Shown one piece after another: positions 48,907 through 58,117 of a stretch of DNA of 64,000 nucleotides. Positions within the stretch are counted from its first letter, which is position 1. Each line of letters opens with the position of its first letter. The stretch covers positions 9,621-73,620 of the forward strand of contig CAZPSH010000013.1 in the NCBI GenBank assembly GCA_964589625.1. The letters run 5' to 3'. The translations under genes were made by a program, and so were the position numbers. The stretch comes from JBFLVU01 sp964589625 (GTDB lineage Bacteria > Acidobacteriota > UBA4820 > DSQY01). Below the pieces are notes generated by a model. It saw nothing but the letters and a program-made list of their open reading frames with translations. It was not told where the DNA came from and ran no database searches.

Positions 48907-51900
48907 TCACGCCGCAATGGTACTGCTTCGGCGCTTCCAGAGCAGGTAAACGGCTGGGTACACAAGCAATTCCATCAGGAACGAGGTAAAGAGACCTCCG
49001 ACCATGGGTGCGGCAACGCGCTTCATTACATCCGCGCCCGCTCCGGCGGACCACATGATGGGCATGAGGCCCATGGCGGCCGCCATCACGGTCATCATCT
49101 TCGGACGAATGCGTTTGACGGCGCCGTGGATGATCGCGTCGTGTACCTCCGGCGTGGTCCGAAGGCGCCCGGCCTTCTCGGCCTCGCCGTAGGAGAGGTC
49201 CAGGAAGAGGAGCATGAAGACCCCTGTTTCGGCGTCGAGACCCATCAGAGCGATCATTCCCACCCACGCGGCGATGGAAACGTTGTAATTCAGCAGATAC
49301 ATCAGCCAGACCGCGCCGACTGCCGAGAAAGGCACGGCCAGCATGACCAAAGATGCTTTGAAGGCCGACTTCGTGTTCATGTAGAGGAGAAGGAAGATCA
49401 GGAAGAGGGTAATGGGCACGACGACCTTCAGGCGTTCCTTTACACGCATCATGTTTTCGAATTGACCGCTCCAGATCAGGGAGTAGCCCGTGGGGAGCCT
49501 GACTTGGGAGGCGACGATCTTCTTCGCGTCGGCCACGTACGACCCGATGTCTCTCCCCGCGATGTCCACGAACACGTATCCCGCGAGCATGGCGTTCTCA
49601 TCCCGAATCATGGCGGGCCCCGAGACCACCGCGACTTCGGCCAATTCCGCGATGGGGATCTGGGCCCCTCGCGGCGTGGGAACGAGGACGCGATCGATCT
49701 GGTCCAGGTTTTCCCGCAGGTCCCTGGGGTAGCGGAGGTTGATGGAGTAGCGTTCGCGTCCCTCGATGGTTGTGGAGGCGGTCTCGCCGCCGATGGCGGT
49801 CAGGATCACCGATTGGAGGTCCTCCACCGTGAGCCCGTATCGTGCCAGGGCCTCGCGGCGCGGCTCGATGTCCACGAAATAGCCTCCCGCGGCACGTTCG
49901 GCAAAGACGCTCCGCGTGCCCGCCACGCGCTTTAGGCTCTTCTCGATCTCTTCGCCGACCCGCTGGATCTCTTCGAGGTTTCCACCCAGGATCTTGATCC
50001 CAACAGGGGTACGCACGCCCGTAGTGAGCATGTCGATGCGGCCCTTGATGGGCATGGTCCATGCGTTGGTGTTCCCGGGGATTTGAATGGCGCGGTCCAT
50101 TTCGCTCAGGAGGTCCTCGTAGGAGATCTTGTCGGGCCAGACGTGGCTCAGCAAGGACTTGAGAAACCCGGGAGCCCAGGAGGAGTACCAGCGCTCCTTG
50201 CCTCGCCATTCGGAGCGGGGCCTCAGTACAACCGTGGTCTCCATCATGGAAAAGGGGGCGGGATCGGTCGAAGTGTCGGCGCGGCCGGACTTGCCGAATA
50301 CGGTGACCACCTCGGGAAAGGACTTCAGTATCCGATCCTGGGTCTCCATGAGCAATTGGGCCTGCGTCACCGAAATGCCCGGCAGAGTCGTCGGCATGTA
50401 GAGGATCGTCCCTTCGTTGAGCGGCGGCATGAACTCGTGGCCGAGCTGGAGGTATACCGGCACAGTGGTGGCCATGATGGACACCGCCAGGAGGATCACC
50501 GTTCTGGGGTGACGCAGGACCCACCGGCACGGCGGCTCGTAGATCTTGAACAGAACGCGGCTGACGGGGTGTTTCTCCTCGGGGTAATAGGTCCCGATGA
50601 AAAGCGTGTCCATGAGCCTGGCCAGCGGCTTCGGCCTGATTCGAAAGGGGTCCATTCGTGCGAAGAGCATTCGAACCGCGGGATCCAGCGTGATGGCCAG
50701 CAGGGCCGCGAGGGCGATTGCCAGAGTCTTTGTGTAGGCGAGAGGGGTGAAGAGGCGCCCCTCTTGGTCCACTAGGGTGAAGACGGGAAGGAAGGAGACG
50801 GTGATGACTAGAAGGGAGAAGAAGACCGAGGGACCGACCTCCAGGAGGGCTTCCAGGCGGATCTTGTGGAAATCTCCCTTTCGTCCGCCCTCCTGCCACA
50901 GTTCGAGCTTCTTGTAGGCATTCTCCACCTCCACGATGGCCCCGTCCACGAGGACGCCGATGGAAATTGCGATCCCCGACAGGCTCATGATGTTGGAGGA
51001 GATGCCCATCATATACATGGGGATGAAGGCCAGGACAACGGACACGGGAATCGTGATAATCGGAACGATGGCCGAAGGGAAATGCCAGAGGAAGAAGAGG
51101 ATGACGAAGCTCACGACGAGCATTTCCAGGAGAAGTTCCTTCTTGAGGTTGTCGATGGAAGCCTGGATCAGCTCTGAGCGGTCGTAGGCGGATACGATCT
51201 CCACTCCCTCGGGGAGGGACGCCTTCATGTCGGCGAGTTTCGCCTTTACCCGATGGATGACGTCGAGCGCGTTCTCCCCATGGCGCATCACGACGATCCC
51301 CCCCACCGAATTCCCCTCCCCGTTAAAGTCCATGATCCCGCGCCGGATCTGGGGCCCCAGGGCGATTTCGGCCACGCTTCCAAGGAGGACGGGCGTTCCC
51401 CTCTCGTTTGTCTTTACCACCACTTTTTCCAGATCTTCTTTCGCCTTGACGTACCCCCGTCCCCGCACCATGTACTCGGTGCCGGCCCACTCGACGAGCC
51501 GTCCGCCCACCTCGTTGTTGCTCCGCTGAATGGCTTTCATCACGTCGGTTAGGGAGAGCCCGAATGCCTGGAGCCGGTTGGGATCGACCGTAACCTGATA
51601 CTGTTTCTGAAAGCCTCCGATCCCGGCCACTTCAGAGACCCCGGGGACGCTTTGAAGGGCGTAGCGCAAATACCAGTCCTGGTACGTCCGAATCTGAGCC
51701 AGGTCGTTCTTACCCGTGCGGTCCACAAGCGCGTACATGTAAACCCAGCCCACCCCCGTTGCATCGGGACCCAGCTCGGTTTTGGCTCCGGCGGGAAGGC
51801 TGCCCTGGATCTTGGAAAGGTATTCGTTGACCCGGCTCCGGGCCCAGTACAAGTCGGTGCCGTCCTGGAAGATGACGTACACATAGCTGAAGCCGAAATC

Positions 51901-52155
51901 GGAGAAGCCGCGGATCGCCTTGACTTTTGGGGCGCCCAGCAGGGACGTGATGATGGGGTAGGTAACTTGATCTTCTACAATGTCTGGGCTTCGATCCCAT
52001 TGGGTGTAGATGATGACCTGGGTGTCCGACAGGTCCGGGATGGCGTCCAGCCGGATCTGGCTCATGGTGTAGTAGGCCCCCGCCACCGCCACCGTGACGA
52101 TCAGTATGACCAGGAGCCTATTGTCCGCAGAAAACCGGATGATCTTGGCGATCAT
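48907..52155 (-). CDS. cusA: CusA-type heavy-metal RND efflux pump (copy 2)
   Basis: 1082 residues, co-linear with copy 1: LDAIPDLSDTQVIIYTQWDRSPDIVEDQ, VLVDGAIVEVENAYKKLELW, APFSMMETTVVLRPRSEW and TMPIKGRIDMLTTGVRTPVG, the last two again placing methionines where CusA relays Cu(I)/Ag(I). The ATG abuts the stop of its adaptor gene with no spacer. Having two full CusBA pairs in one operon suggests different metals, different expression levels or recent duplication. Confidence 0.94.
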   Translation of the reverse strand: MIAKIIRFSADNRLLVILIVTVAVAGAYYTMSQIRLDAIPDLSDTQVIIYTQWDRSPDIVEDQVTYPIITSLLGAPKVKAIRGFSDFGFSYVYVIFQDGTDLYWARSRVNEYLSKIQGSLPAGAKTELGPDATGVGWVYMYALVDRTGKNDLAQIRTYQDWYLRYALQSVPGVSEVAGIGGFQKQYQVTVDPNRLQAFGLSLTDVMKAIQRSNNEVGGRLVEWAGTEYMVRGRGYVKAKEDLEKVVVKTNERGTPVLLGSVAEIALGPQIRRGIMDFNGEGNSVGGIVVMRHGENALDVIHRVKAKLADMKASLPEGVEIVSAYDRSELIQASIDNLKKELLLEMLVVSFVILFFLWHFPSAIVPIITIPVSVVLAFIPMYMMGISSNIMSLSGIAISIGVLVDGAIVEVENAYKKLELWQEGGRKGDFHKIRLEALLEVGPSVFFSLLVITVSFLPVFTLVDQEGRLFTPLAYTKTLAIALAALLAITLDPAVRMLFARMDPFRIRPKPLARLMDTLFIGTYYPEEKHPVSRVLFKIYEPPCRWVLRHPRTVILLAVSIMATTVPVYLQLGHEFMPPLNEGTILYMPTTLPGISVTQAQLLMETQDRILKSFPEVVTVFGKSGRADTSTDPAPFSMMETTVVLRPRSEWRGKERWYSSWAPGFLKSLLSHVWPDKISYEDLLSEMDRAIQIPGNTNAWTMPIKGRIDMLTTGVRTPVGIKILGGNLEEIQRVGEEIEKSLKRVAGTRSVFAERAAGGYFVDIEPRREALARYGLTVEDLQSVILTAIGGETASTTIEGRERYSINLRYPRDLRENLDQIDRVLVPTPRGAQIPIAELAEVAVVSGPAMIRDENAMLAGYVFVDIAGRDIGSYVADAKKIVASQVRLPTGYSLIWSGQFENMMRVKERLKVVVPITLFLIFLLLYMNTKSAFKASLVMLAVPFSAVGAVWLMYLLNYNVSIAAWVGMIALMGLDAETGVFMLLFLDLSYGEAEKAGRLRTTPEVHDAIIHGAVKRIRPKMMTVMAAAMGLMPIMWSAGAGADVMKRVAAPMVGGLFTSFLMELLVYPAVYLLWKRRSSTIAA

Positions 52156-53640
52156 CTATTTCACCGTGACCGCCTGAAGCGCGGCCTTGAGAGAGGACTC
52201 GGAGTCGACCAGGAAGTTGGCGGAGGTGACGACCCGGTCTCCCGAGACAAGCCCGTCCACCACTTCGTAATACTCTCCGCTCCGGTCTCCCAGAACGACC
52301 TCGGTGGGGACCCATTCCGCCTCCCCCTTCCGAACGAACACGAAGGTTCGCCGTCCGGTGCGCATGACCGCAGACACGGGAAGGGCCAGCTTCTCGCCCA
52401 GTTCGTGGAAAAGGGTCATGTCGCCGTACATTTCGGGCTTGAGGAGGAGGTCGGGGTTGGGGATCTCCAGGCGTGCCTGGAGCGTGCGGGTCACTGGGTC
52501 GAGAAAGGGGTTGAGGAAGGAGACCTTTCCCGCGAATTTCTGGCCTGGCCAGTAGGGAAGGGTCAGCGTCACCGGCATCCCCACCCGGACGTGGCGCAAG
52601 TCCGACTCGTGAAGGGCCGCCTCGGCCCAAACCGTCGAGAGGTCGCTCACCGTGAGAAGGGGCTCACCGGGAAGTATCTTCTGGCCCTGGAGGACCGCCT
52701 TTTCGGAGACATAGCCCGTCGCGGGCGAATACAGAGTGACGATGCGCTGGGCCTTACCCGTTTCCTCGATCGCCCGGATCTGCGCCTCGCTGACGTCCCA
52801 AAGCGCTAGGCGGCGCCGGGCGGCGGCGAGCAGGTCGCTTCCTCCCTGGGAGACGCCGGGGACGGAGCTGGCGGAGAGACGCCTGAAGGACGAAAGGGCG
52901 GCGAGGTATTCCTCCTGCGTGGCAAGAAGTTCAGGTGAGTAAATGGCAAGGAGGGGTTGGCCTCGCCGGACGGCCTGCCCCGGGGCATTCACGTAGAGAT
53001 GCTCGACCCAGCCCTCCACCTTCGTTGTAACTCGGTACAGGCCCGACTCGGCCGCGACGACGCGCGCGGAGGTCCGCACCTCACGCGCCATGTCCCGCGG
53101 CTCCACGAGGGATGTCGCAAGGTTCATGTGCCTTTGATGGCCTTCCGCGATGGTGACGCCGGCCCGTCCTGGAATCGGCCCGTTGATGGGAGGCTCCACC
53201 TCAAAGGGGACCATATCCATCCCCATGGAGTCCTTCCCCGGCTTTTCGCTCACTTCCGAAGGGTTCATTGTGGACCGGTACATCGTCTTCCCGGAGGGTG
53301 CGGCCGGTGTGGAGGGGCGCGTCGTATCAGCCTTCTTCTCCACTAGCCGCATCCCGCAGATTGGGCAGTCCCCAGGTTTGTCCGAGGTGATCTGCGGGTG
53401 CATGGGGCAGATGTAGGCTGTGTGGGCGGAAGGCGGAGCGTCGCCACCCGCCTCTCCGGCAGGAACGAGGCGCATCCCGCATACAGGGCAGTCGCCCGGT
53501 CCGTCCGCCACCACGGCGGGATGCATGGGGCATCGGTATATCGCCTCCGACTCCGGGCCACGCGAACAAGCGACCGTCAACGCCAGGGCGCCAAGGACGG
53601 TCACCGCGAGTACCCGACCGAGAATCCGTCTTGCCTTCAT
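52156..53640 (-). CDS. cusB: CusB-type RND periplasmic adaptor lipoprotein with HMBD domains (copy 2)
   Basis: 494 residues. A lipoprotein signal (VLGALALTVAC) is followed by two canonical HMBDs (YRCPMHPAVVADGPGDCPVC with GMRLV, and YICPMHPQITSDKPGDCPIC with GMRLV). A third, altered unit (MYRSTMNPSEVSEKPGKDSMGMDMV) has its Cys/His replaced by Ser, Asn and Met. The adaptor body follows (VTTKVEGWVEHLYVNAPGQAVRRGQPL, PATGYVSEKAVLQGQKILPGEPL). GGAGAGCAACG precedes the ATG. The Met-rich third unit fits Cu(I)/Ag(I) handling. Confidence 0.93.
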   Translation of the reverse strand: MKARRILGRVLAVTVLGALALTVACSRGPESEAIYRCPMHPAVVADGPGDCPVCGMRLVPAGEAGGDAPPSAHTAYICPMHPQITSDKPGDCPICGMRLVEKKADTTRPSTPAAPSGKTMYRSTMNPSEVSEKPGKDSMGMDMVPFEVEPPINGPIPGRAGVTIAEGHQRHMNLATSLVEPRDMAREVRTSARVVAAESGLYRVTTKVEGWVEHLYVNAPGQAVRRGQPLLAIYSPELLATQEEYLAALSSFRRLSASSVPGVSQGGSDLLAAARRRLALWDVSEAQIRAIEETGKAQRIVTLYSPATGYVSEKAVLQGQKILPGEPLLTVSDLSTVWAEAALHESDLRHVRVGMPVTLTLPYWPGQKFAGKVSFLNPFLDPVTRTLQARLEIPNPDLLLKPEMYGDMTLFHELGEKLALPVSAVMRTGRRTFVFVRKGEAEWVPTEVVLGDRSGEYYEVVDGLVSGDRVVTSANFLVDSESSLKAALQAVTVK

Positions 53641-53692
53641 CGTTGCTCTCCAGGGGGCAGATCGGCCCCTTAGCGGACCCAGCTGTCAGGCG

Positions 53693-53935
53693 TCAGTGGG
53701 TGTCTTGTGCCGGTCTCCACAGAAGTGGAAGCAGTTCTTTCTTTGGCCCTGGCCTCGAAGAACATGCCGCGCATCGGGCGCCTCCCCCGTTTGTCCGAGA
53801 GCCCGCTGCCGCCCATCGAGCAGAAGTCCTGGCGCGGAGGGTCTGCAGGCCAGGGAGGGTGGAGGACCAAAGGGACGCGAGGACCACGACGCCCGTGGTG
53901 AGAGAAAGCGCCGCGGTGAGCCGGGGGCTTTTCAT
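53693..53935 (-). CDS. Possible small exported protein coupled to cusC
   Basis: 80 residues. It starts with ATG 53935, overlapping the cusC stop (ATGA) behind a strong GGAGGAATCCC ribosome site. The first ~30 residues form a signal peptide (KSPRLTAALSLTTGVVVLASLW). The rest (Arg/Ala/Gly/Cys-rich, ARCAACSSRPG) does not look like a folded domain and may be out of frame. A +1 shift would read QDFCSMGGSGLSDKRG. It is either a genuine small metal-associated protein or a frame-damaged one. Confidence 0.45.
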   Translation of the reverse strand: MKSPRLTAALSLTTGVVVLASLWSSTLPGLQTLRARTSARWAAAGSRTNGGGARCAACSSRPGPKKELLPLLWRPAQDTH

Positions 53936-55251
53936 GGGATTCCTCCAGCCGAACCCGCTTTGGGTGTCTCCACATCGGAGAGGGGGCGGTCCAATACTGC
54001 TTCCAACTCCGCAATCCTTTCGTGGTACTCCCCGAGCGCCACGGCGGCGTCCGCCTCGTAGGCAAAGAGGTTCGTGAGTGCCATCAAGAGCGCGCCGAGA
54101 TCCGTTCGGCCCGTCGCGTAGGCCGAGAGGCTCGCCTCATAGGCTTGGCGGGCCTGCAAGAGGAGGCCCTGGTCATAAAGGATGAACACGCGGGCGTCCT
54201 TCGAGGCGCTCTGGTAAGCCTCCGCCACCCTGAACCGGACGGCATTCCTCGTTTCGTTTACCTCCTCCTCAGCGGCCCGCTGTCGCTGGAGCGCTTCCTC
54301 CAGGGCCGGCTCGTAGCGGTCCCTCCTATGAAAAAAAGGGAGAGTCATTCCCACCATGGCCGTGAGGTAGTCGCCGCCCCCCATGGACATGTCGTTGTGG
54401 CGGTAGCGGACGCCCACCCTGAAATCGGGTTTGGAATTCCCTCGGGCCACGTCGGAGCGGCTCTCCGCCGCGGCGGCCTGGGAGAGGGCCGTGCGGAGGT
54501 CGGGTGTTGTCCGGTCCGCCGAGTCCAGAAGCGCTTCGAAGCGCGGGAGCGGCGCGGGGGCGGCGAGGGCGACCCCCTGCAACGCGTCGGCCTCGACGGG
54601 GGCGGCGACCAAGTTCGAGAGCCTTGCGAGGGAGATCTGCGCCTGCCTTTCCAACTCCTGGCGCTCGGCTTCCAGCCTGGTGACCGCGCTTTGTGCGAGT
54701 AGGACATCGGCCTGGCTCCCCCCTCCCGAGCTGTAACGCGCCAATGCGCCCTCGGCGGTTGCCACCAGGGCGACACGTGTCTGAGAGTTGATGCGCAGCA
54801 ACTCGCGGGTCGTGACGAACCGGTAGCCGGTGCGGAGTACCTCAAGACGGATGGTTCGCTCCATACTCGCAAGACGGGCCTCCTCGACCGCCGACTCCTG
54901 CTGGGCGGCCCCGGCGGCCAGTGCGCGTTTGCCCGGGAAGGGCAGCACCTGAGTCACCCCCAGCGAAAGGCTGTCGGTGATCGAACCAGATCCGGAGGGT
55001 CCACGCAGGTGCAAGTTCATCACTTCGAGGTCGGCCACGGGGTCTGGGAGGGCCATGGCTTGCCGAGGAACCTGTCTTGCCGCCGCCACTCTCGCCCTTT
55101 GGGCCCGGAGGGATGGGTTTTGCGCCACGGCGGAAGCGACCAGAGCATCTAGTCCCGACGGCTGGCTTCGAAGGGCCACGCAGGACACGAGGGACAAGGC
55201 GATGCCGGTCAAACGAAAGAGAAGCCAATGACTACGTTCTCCAGGCCACAT
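53932..55251 (-). CDS. cusC: CusC/TolC-type outer-membrane efflux factor
   Basis: About 439 residues of the outer-membrane factor family: a signal sequence (LLFRLTGIALSLVSC, possible lipobox), then long amphipathic helices of the TolC tunnel (LDALVASAVAQNPSLRAQRARVAAARQV, SAVEEARLASMERTIRLEVLRTGYRF). The internal repeat is visible around ALLDSADRTTPDLRTALSQAAAAES. ATG 55251 is preferred over 55290 because it has GGAGCAAGG upstream and is closer to the sigma54 start site. It is the first gene of the metal operon. It is the only outer-membrane factor in the window and could serve both CusBA pairs. Confidence 0.9.
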   Translation of the reverse strand: MWPGERSHWLLFRLTGIALSLVSCVALRSQPSGLDALVASAVAQNPSLRAQRARVAAARQVPRQAMALPDPVADLEVMNLHLRGPSGSGSITDSLSLGVTQVLPFPGKRALAAGAAQQESAVEEARLASMERTIRLEVLRTGYRFVTTRELLRINSQTRVALVATAEGALARYSSGGGSQADVLLAQSAVTRLEAERQELERQAQISLARLSNLVAAPVEADALQGVALAAPAPLPRFEALLDSADRTTPDLRTALSQAAAAESRSDVARGNSKPDFRVGVRYRHNDMSMGGGDYLTAMVGMTLPFFHRRDRYEPALEEALQRQRAAEEEVNETRNAVRFRVAEAYQSASKDARVFILYDQGLLLQARQAYEASLSAYATGRTDLGALLMALTNLFAYEADAAVALGEYHERIAELEAVLDRPLSDVETPKAGSAGGIP

Positions 55252-55295
55252 CCTTGCTCCGCTGATGGGAAGCCTGCCTTCCGGGGCCATCGGAT

Positions 55296-55310
55296 GCAGG
55301 GCGCGTGCCA
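55296..55310 (-). promoter_or_regulatory. Sigma54 (-24/-12) promoter of the cusC metal operon
   Basis: On the minus strand: TGGCAC-GCGCC-CTGC, nine of the ten commonly conserved positions with exact GG/GC spacing. Transcription would start near 55284, 33 bases before the cusC ATG. The divergent gene pair next to it encodes a kinase and a sigma54-activating regulator. Confidence 0.65.
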
Positions 55311-55427
55311 GCGGCCGAAATCAAGCAGAGCCCGACAGGTGCGTGGAGAACGCGCGGCAAGGAGTGGAGAGCTCTACCGGCCGAGGCGCCCCCGGCTTGA
55401 TGAATATTGTTCGGATCTGATGTGTAA

Positions 55428-55433
55428 TATAAT
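55428..55433 (+). promoter_or_regulatory. Candidate -10 element for the sensor kinase gene
   Basis: A perfect TATAAT in an unusually A+T-rich patch (about 55398-55435) of this region, about 90 bases before the kinase ATG. The -35 is weak (TTGTTC, 15-base spacer), so the promoter may be activator-dependent. Confidence 0.4.
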
Positions 55434-55523
55434 CCACTTCTCCGCCCGGACGCGGCCGCTCCCGCACGGCAAGGGCCCGGCCGGGCTGGCCAGGAGATTG
55501 CAGATCACGCCGCAGGAGGTGCC

Positions 55524-56579
55524 ATGAATCGAAAATGGTCCCTGAGCCTCCAGGCGAGCGTCCTCGTGATTCTCGTGGCCTTCACGCTCTCCCTGCATTA
55601 CATGGTTCTGCCCTTCCCCCACTGGGTTCATCTCGTCCACCGGCGGCTGTGCTACGTCCCGATCATCCTCTCGGCCCTTTGGTTTGGGACACGAGGCGGG
55701 CTCATCGTAGGATCGACCATTTCGGCGGCGACTCTCCCCCTGGCGCTGAGGTTCGACGGTCCCCTCCTGGACAACCAGGATTTCATGGAGATCCTTTTTT
55801 ACCTCGGCCTGGGTCTGTTGACGGGGATCCTCGTGGACCGCCGGGAGGCGGATCGAGCTCGGGCCATGGAATTGGGCCGGCGTTTGGAGGCCGCCGAGCG
55901 CTTCGCGGCCGCCGGACGGGTGGCTTCGGGTGTGGCCCACGAAGTCCGCACCCCCCTCGGCTCCATTCAGGGCGCCGCAGAGATCCTGGCCGAAGACTAT
56001 CCGCCGGACCACATCCGTCGCCCTTTCTTTGAGATCCTCCTCCAAGAGATAGAACGCTTGAGGAGAGTCGTGGACGAATTCTTGGATCTGGGTCGGGCCA
56101 TCCCCTTGAACCCGGGGACCGTCCGGGCGGAGGAGGCGGTTCAGGAAGTCATTCGGGCTCTTGATCCCGCCGCAGGGCGTGCCGGCGTCGTCCTGGAGGC
56201 GGAAGTCCCCACGGGGTGCTCTGTCGAAGCGGATCCCCACCGTTTGCACCAGGCGCTCGCCAACCTCGTCATGAACGCCATTCAGGTGTCGCCGCCCCGG
56301 TCTCGGGTAAAGGTGGCCGCGTCCGAGCGGCGGGAGGGCTGCGCCTTTGCAGTGGAAGACAAAGGCCCCGGCCTTCCCGACGGAAGTGAGGCGAAGCTCT
56401 TCGAACCCTTCTTCACAAGGCGAAAGGACGGCACGGGCCTCGGTCTCGCACTGGTCAAGCAGATCGCGGAGGCACACGGTGGGAAGGTGTGGGGCGAGAC
56501 GCTGCCCACCGGGGGGGCGCGCTTTACCCTTCTTTTCCCTCGGAAAGCCGCCGCAGGTGAGGGAGACAGCCGTGCGTAA
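55524..56579 (+). CDS. Membrane sensor histidine kinase of the metal island
   Basis: 351 residues. Three to four transmembrane helices fill residues 8-105 without a large periplasmic loop, then a short coiled coil leads to the HisKA dimerisation helix (AAGRVASGVAHEVRTPLGSIQ, H139). The ATPase domain has LHQALANLVMNAIQVSP (N box), VEDKGPGLPD (G1), FEPFFTRRKDGTGLGLALVKQIAEAHGG (F and G2). The kinase class matches NtrB/ZraS partners of sigma54 regulators. AGGAGGTGCC precedes the ATG. It overlaps the regulator gene by 8 bases. The sensed signal is presumably a metal, perhaps within the membrane, since no periplasmic sensor domain is present. Confidence 0.92.
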   Translation: MNRKWSLSLQASVLVILVAFTLSLHYMVLPFPHWVHLVHRRLCYVPIILSALWFGTRGGLIVGSTISAATLPLALRFDGPLLDNQDFMEILFYLGLGLLTGILVDRREADRARAMELGRRLEAAERFAAAGRVASGVAHEVRTPLGSIQGAAEILAEDYPPDHIRRPFFEILLQEIERLRRVVDEFLDLGRAIPLNPGTVRAEEAVQEVIRALDPAAGRAGVVLEAEVPTGCSVEADPHRLHQALANLVMNAIQVSPPRSRVKVAASERREGCAFAVEDKGPGLPDGSEAKLFEPFFTRRKDGTGLGLALVKQIAEAHGGKVWGETLPTGGARFTLLFPRKAAAGEGDSRA

Positions 56580-57906
56580 GGGGCGCATCCTCCTGGTGGA
56601 GGACGATCCGAACCTTCGACGCGTCCTGGCGTACCAACTGGAAAAGCACGGACACTCCGTCACTCAGGTGATGGACGCGGGCTCCGCCTTGGAGAGGGCG
56701 CGGGCGGAGCCCTTTGACCTCGTGATCACGGACGTGCGGATGCCGCGAACGAGCGGGATCGAGCTTCTGTCCTCGCTCACGGAGAAGGTCCCTGGTCTGC
56801 CAGTCGTGGTCATGACCGCGTACGGAACCATCGCGGACGCCGTCGAAGCCATGCGCCGGGGTGCCGCAGATTACCTCACGAAACCCATTGACCAAGAGGC
56901 CCTTCTTCTCGTGGCGGAAAAGGCCATGAAGATCGGAGACCTAGACCGCGAAAACCGCCGCCTCCGAAAGGCGCTGGAGGACAAGAAACCGCAGGAGGGC
57001 ATCGTGGCCGCCAGCGCGCCCATGCGGCAGATCCTCGAAACGGTCCGGCGGGTGGCACCCACCGAAGCCACGGTCCTGATCACGGGGGAGAGCGGGACGG
57101 GGAAGGAACTGATCGCCAGGGCGCTCCACGCGCAGTCGTCGAGGCGAGAAGGTCCCTTTGTGGCGGTCAACTGCGCCGCACTGCCCCGCGATCTTCTCGA
57201 GAGCGAACTCTTCGGCCACGAGCGTGGAGCCTTTACCGGCGCGACGGACAAGCGCCAAGGCAAGTTCGTGCAGGCGCACGAAGGCACGCTCCTTCTCGAC
57301 GAAATCGGGGACATGGACCTCGGGCTCCAGGCCAAAATACTCAGGGTCCTTCAGGAGCGGGTGGTGGATCCCGTCGGCGGGCGCCGAACCACGCCCGTCG
57401 ACGTCCGAGTGGTCGCGGCGACCAACCAGGACTTGGAGAAGGCCGTCGAAGCAGGCGCCTTCCGCAGAGACCTGTTCTACCGCCTCAACGTGATCCCCAT
57501 CCACGTTCCCCCCTTGAGAGAGCGGGGCGAGGACATTCGCCTCCTACTGAAGCGTTTCCTTCGGGAGTACAGTGGAGGCGATCAAGATATATCGATGGAG
57601 GCCATGGCCATTCTGGAAAGCCACTCGTGGCCGGGCAACGTCCGAGAGTTGCAGAACCTGTGTCAGCGCTTGGCCATCCTTTGCCGCGGCGGAGTCATCG
57701 GCCCGGAGCAGCTGCCTCAGGAGTTTCGGCGGTCCCAGGGCGGAGCCTTTGCGGAGGAGGGAGGTCTGTGGGCACTGGAGAGGGAGGCCATCTTAAAGGC
57801 CTTGCGGGAGAGCCGGGGAAACCGGTCCGCCGCCGCAAGAAGCCTCCACATCCCGCGCCACATTTTGCTCTACCGTCTTAAAAAATTCGGAATCGAAGAC
57901 GCATAG
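56572..57906 (+). CDS. Sigma54-dependent response regulator (NtrC/ZraR type)
   Basis: 444 residues with receiver, AAA+ and Fis-type DNA-binding domains. Receiver: D11/D12, phospho-acceptor D54 in VITDVRMP, K104. AAA+: Walker A GESGTGKE (172-179), GAFTGA sigma54-contact loop (219-224), Walker B LLLDEIGD (240-247), then RLNVIPIHVPPLRERGEDI. The C-terminal HTH is NRSAAARSLHIPRHILLYRLKKFGI. Start GTG 56572 has GAGGGAG upstream; an earlier in-frame GTG is at 56557. Intact GAFTGA means it can activate sigma54 promoters, and two candidates flank it (55296-55310 and 58398-58412). Confidence 0.95.
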   Translation: MRKGRILLVEDDPNLRRVLAYQLEKHGHSVTQVMDAGSALERARAEPFDLVITDVRMPRTSGIELLSSLTEKVPGLPVVVMTAYGTIADAVEAMRRGAADYLTKPIDQEALLLVAEKAMKIGDLDRENRRLRKALEDKKPQEGIVAASAPMRQILETVRRVAPTEATVLITGESGTGKELIARALHAQSSRREGPFVAVNCAALPRDLLESELFGHERGAFTGATDKRQGKFVQAHEGTLLLDEIGDMDLGLQAKILRVLQERVVDPVGGRRTTPVDVRVVAATNQDLEKAVEAGAFRRDLFYRLNVIPIHVPPLRERGEDIRLLLKRFLREYSGGDQDISMEAMAILESHSWPGNVRELQNLCQRLAILCRGGVIGPEQLPQEFRRSQGGAFAEEGGLWALEREAILKALRESRGNRSAAARSLHIPRHILLYRLKKFGIEDA

Positions 57907-58117
57907 CCCGCCTCGGCCCCGAGGCACCCACCCGTTATGTACTCCAGATCTCCTTCGTTTCGGGGCGCCATGGCCCGCCCGGCTTCTTTGGCCGGGGCGA
58001 GCCCCGTTCAACAACTGTATGCGGCGCTATCGAGAAAAGCCTTCAGGCCCATTTCTTTTGGCGCCCGTCCGTTCACCCCGGGGGGCGCATGCAACCGCTT
58101 CATGACAGAGATTCACG

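Noticed and set aside
55469..55483. A second -24/-12-like match on the minus strand upstream of cusC
   Set aside because: It reads CGGCCG-GGCCC-TTGC, so the -24 half is poor, and it would give a leader of over 200 bases; the site at 55296-55310 is better.
57907..58117. A promoter or coding N-terminus for the cupredoxin-like gene
   Set aside because: No sigma70 or sigma54 match with correct spacing was found, and an in-frame stop at 58103 blocks an extended protein; it may be read through from the regulator gene.
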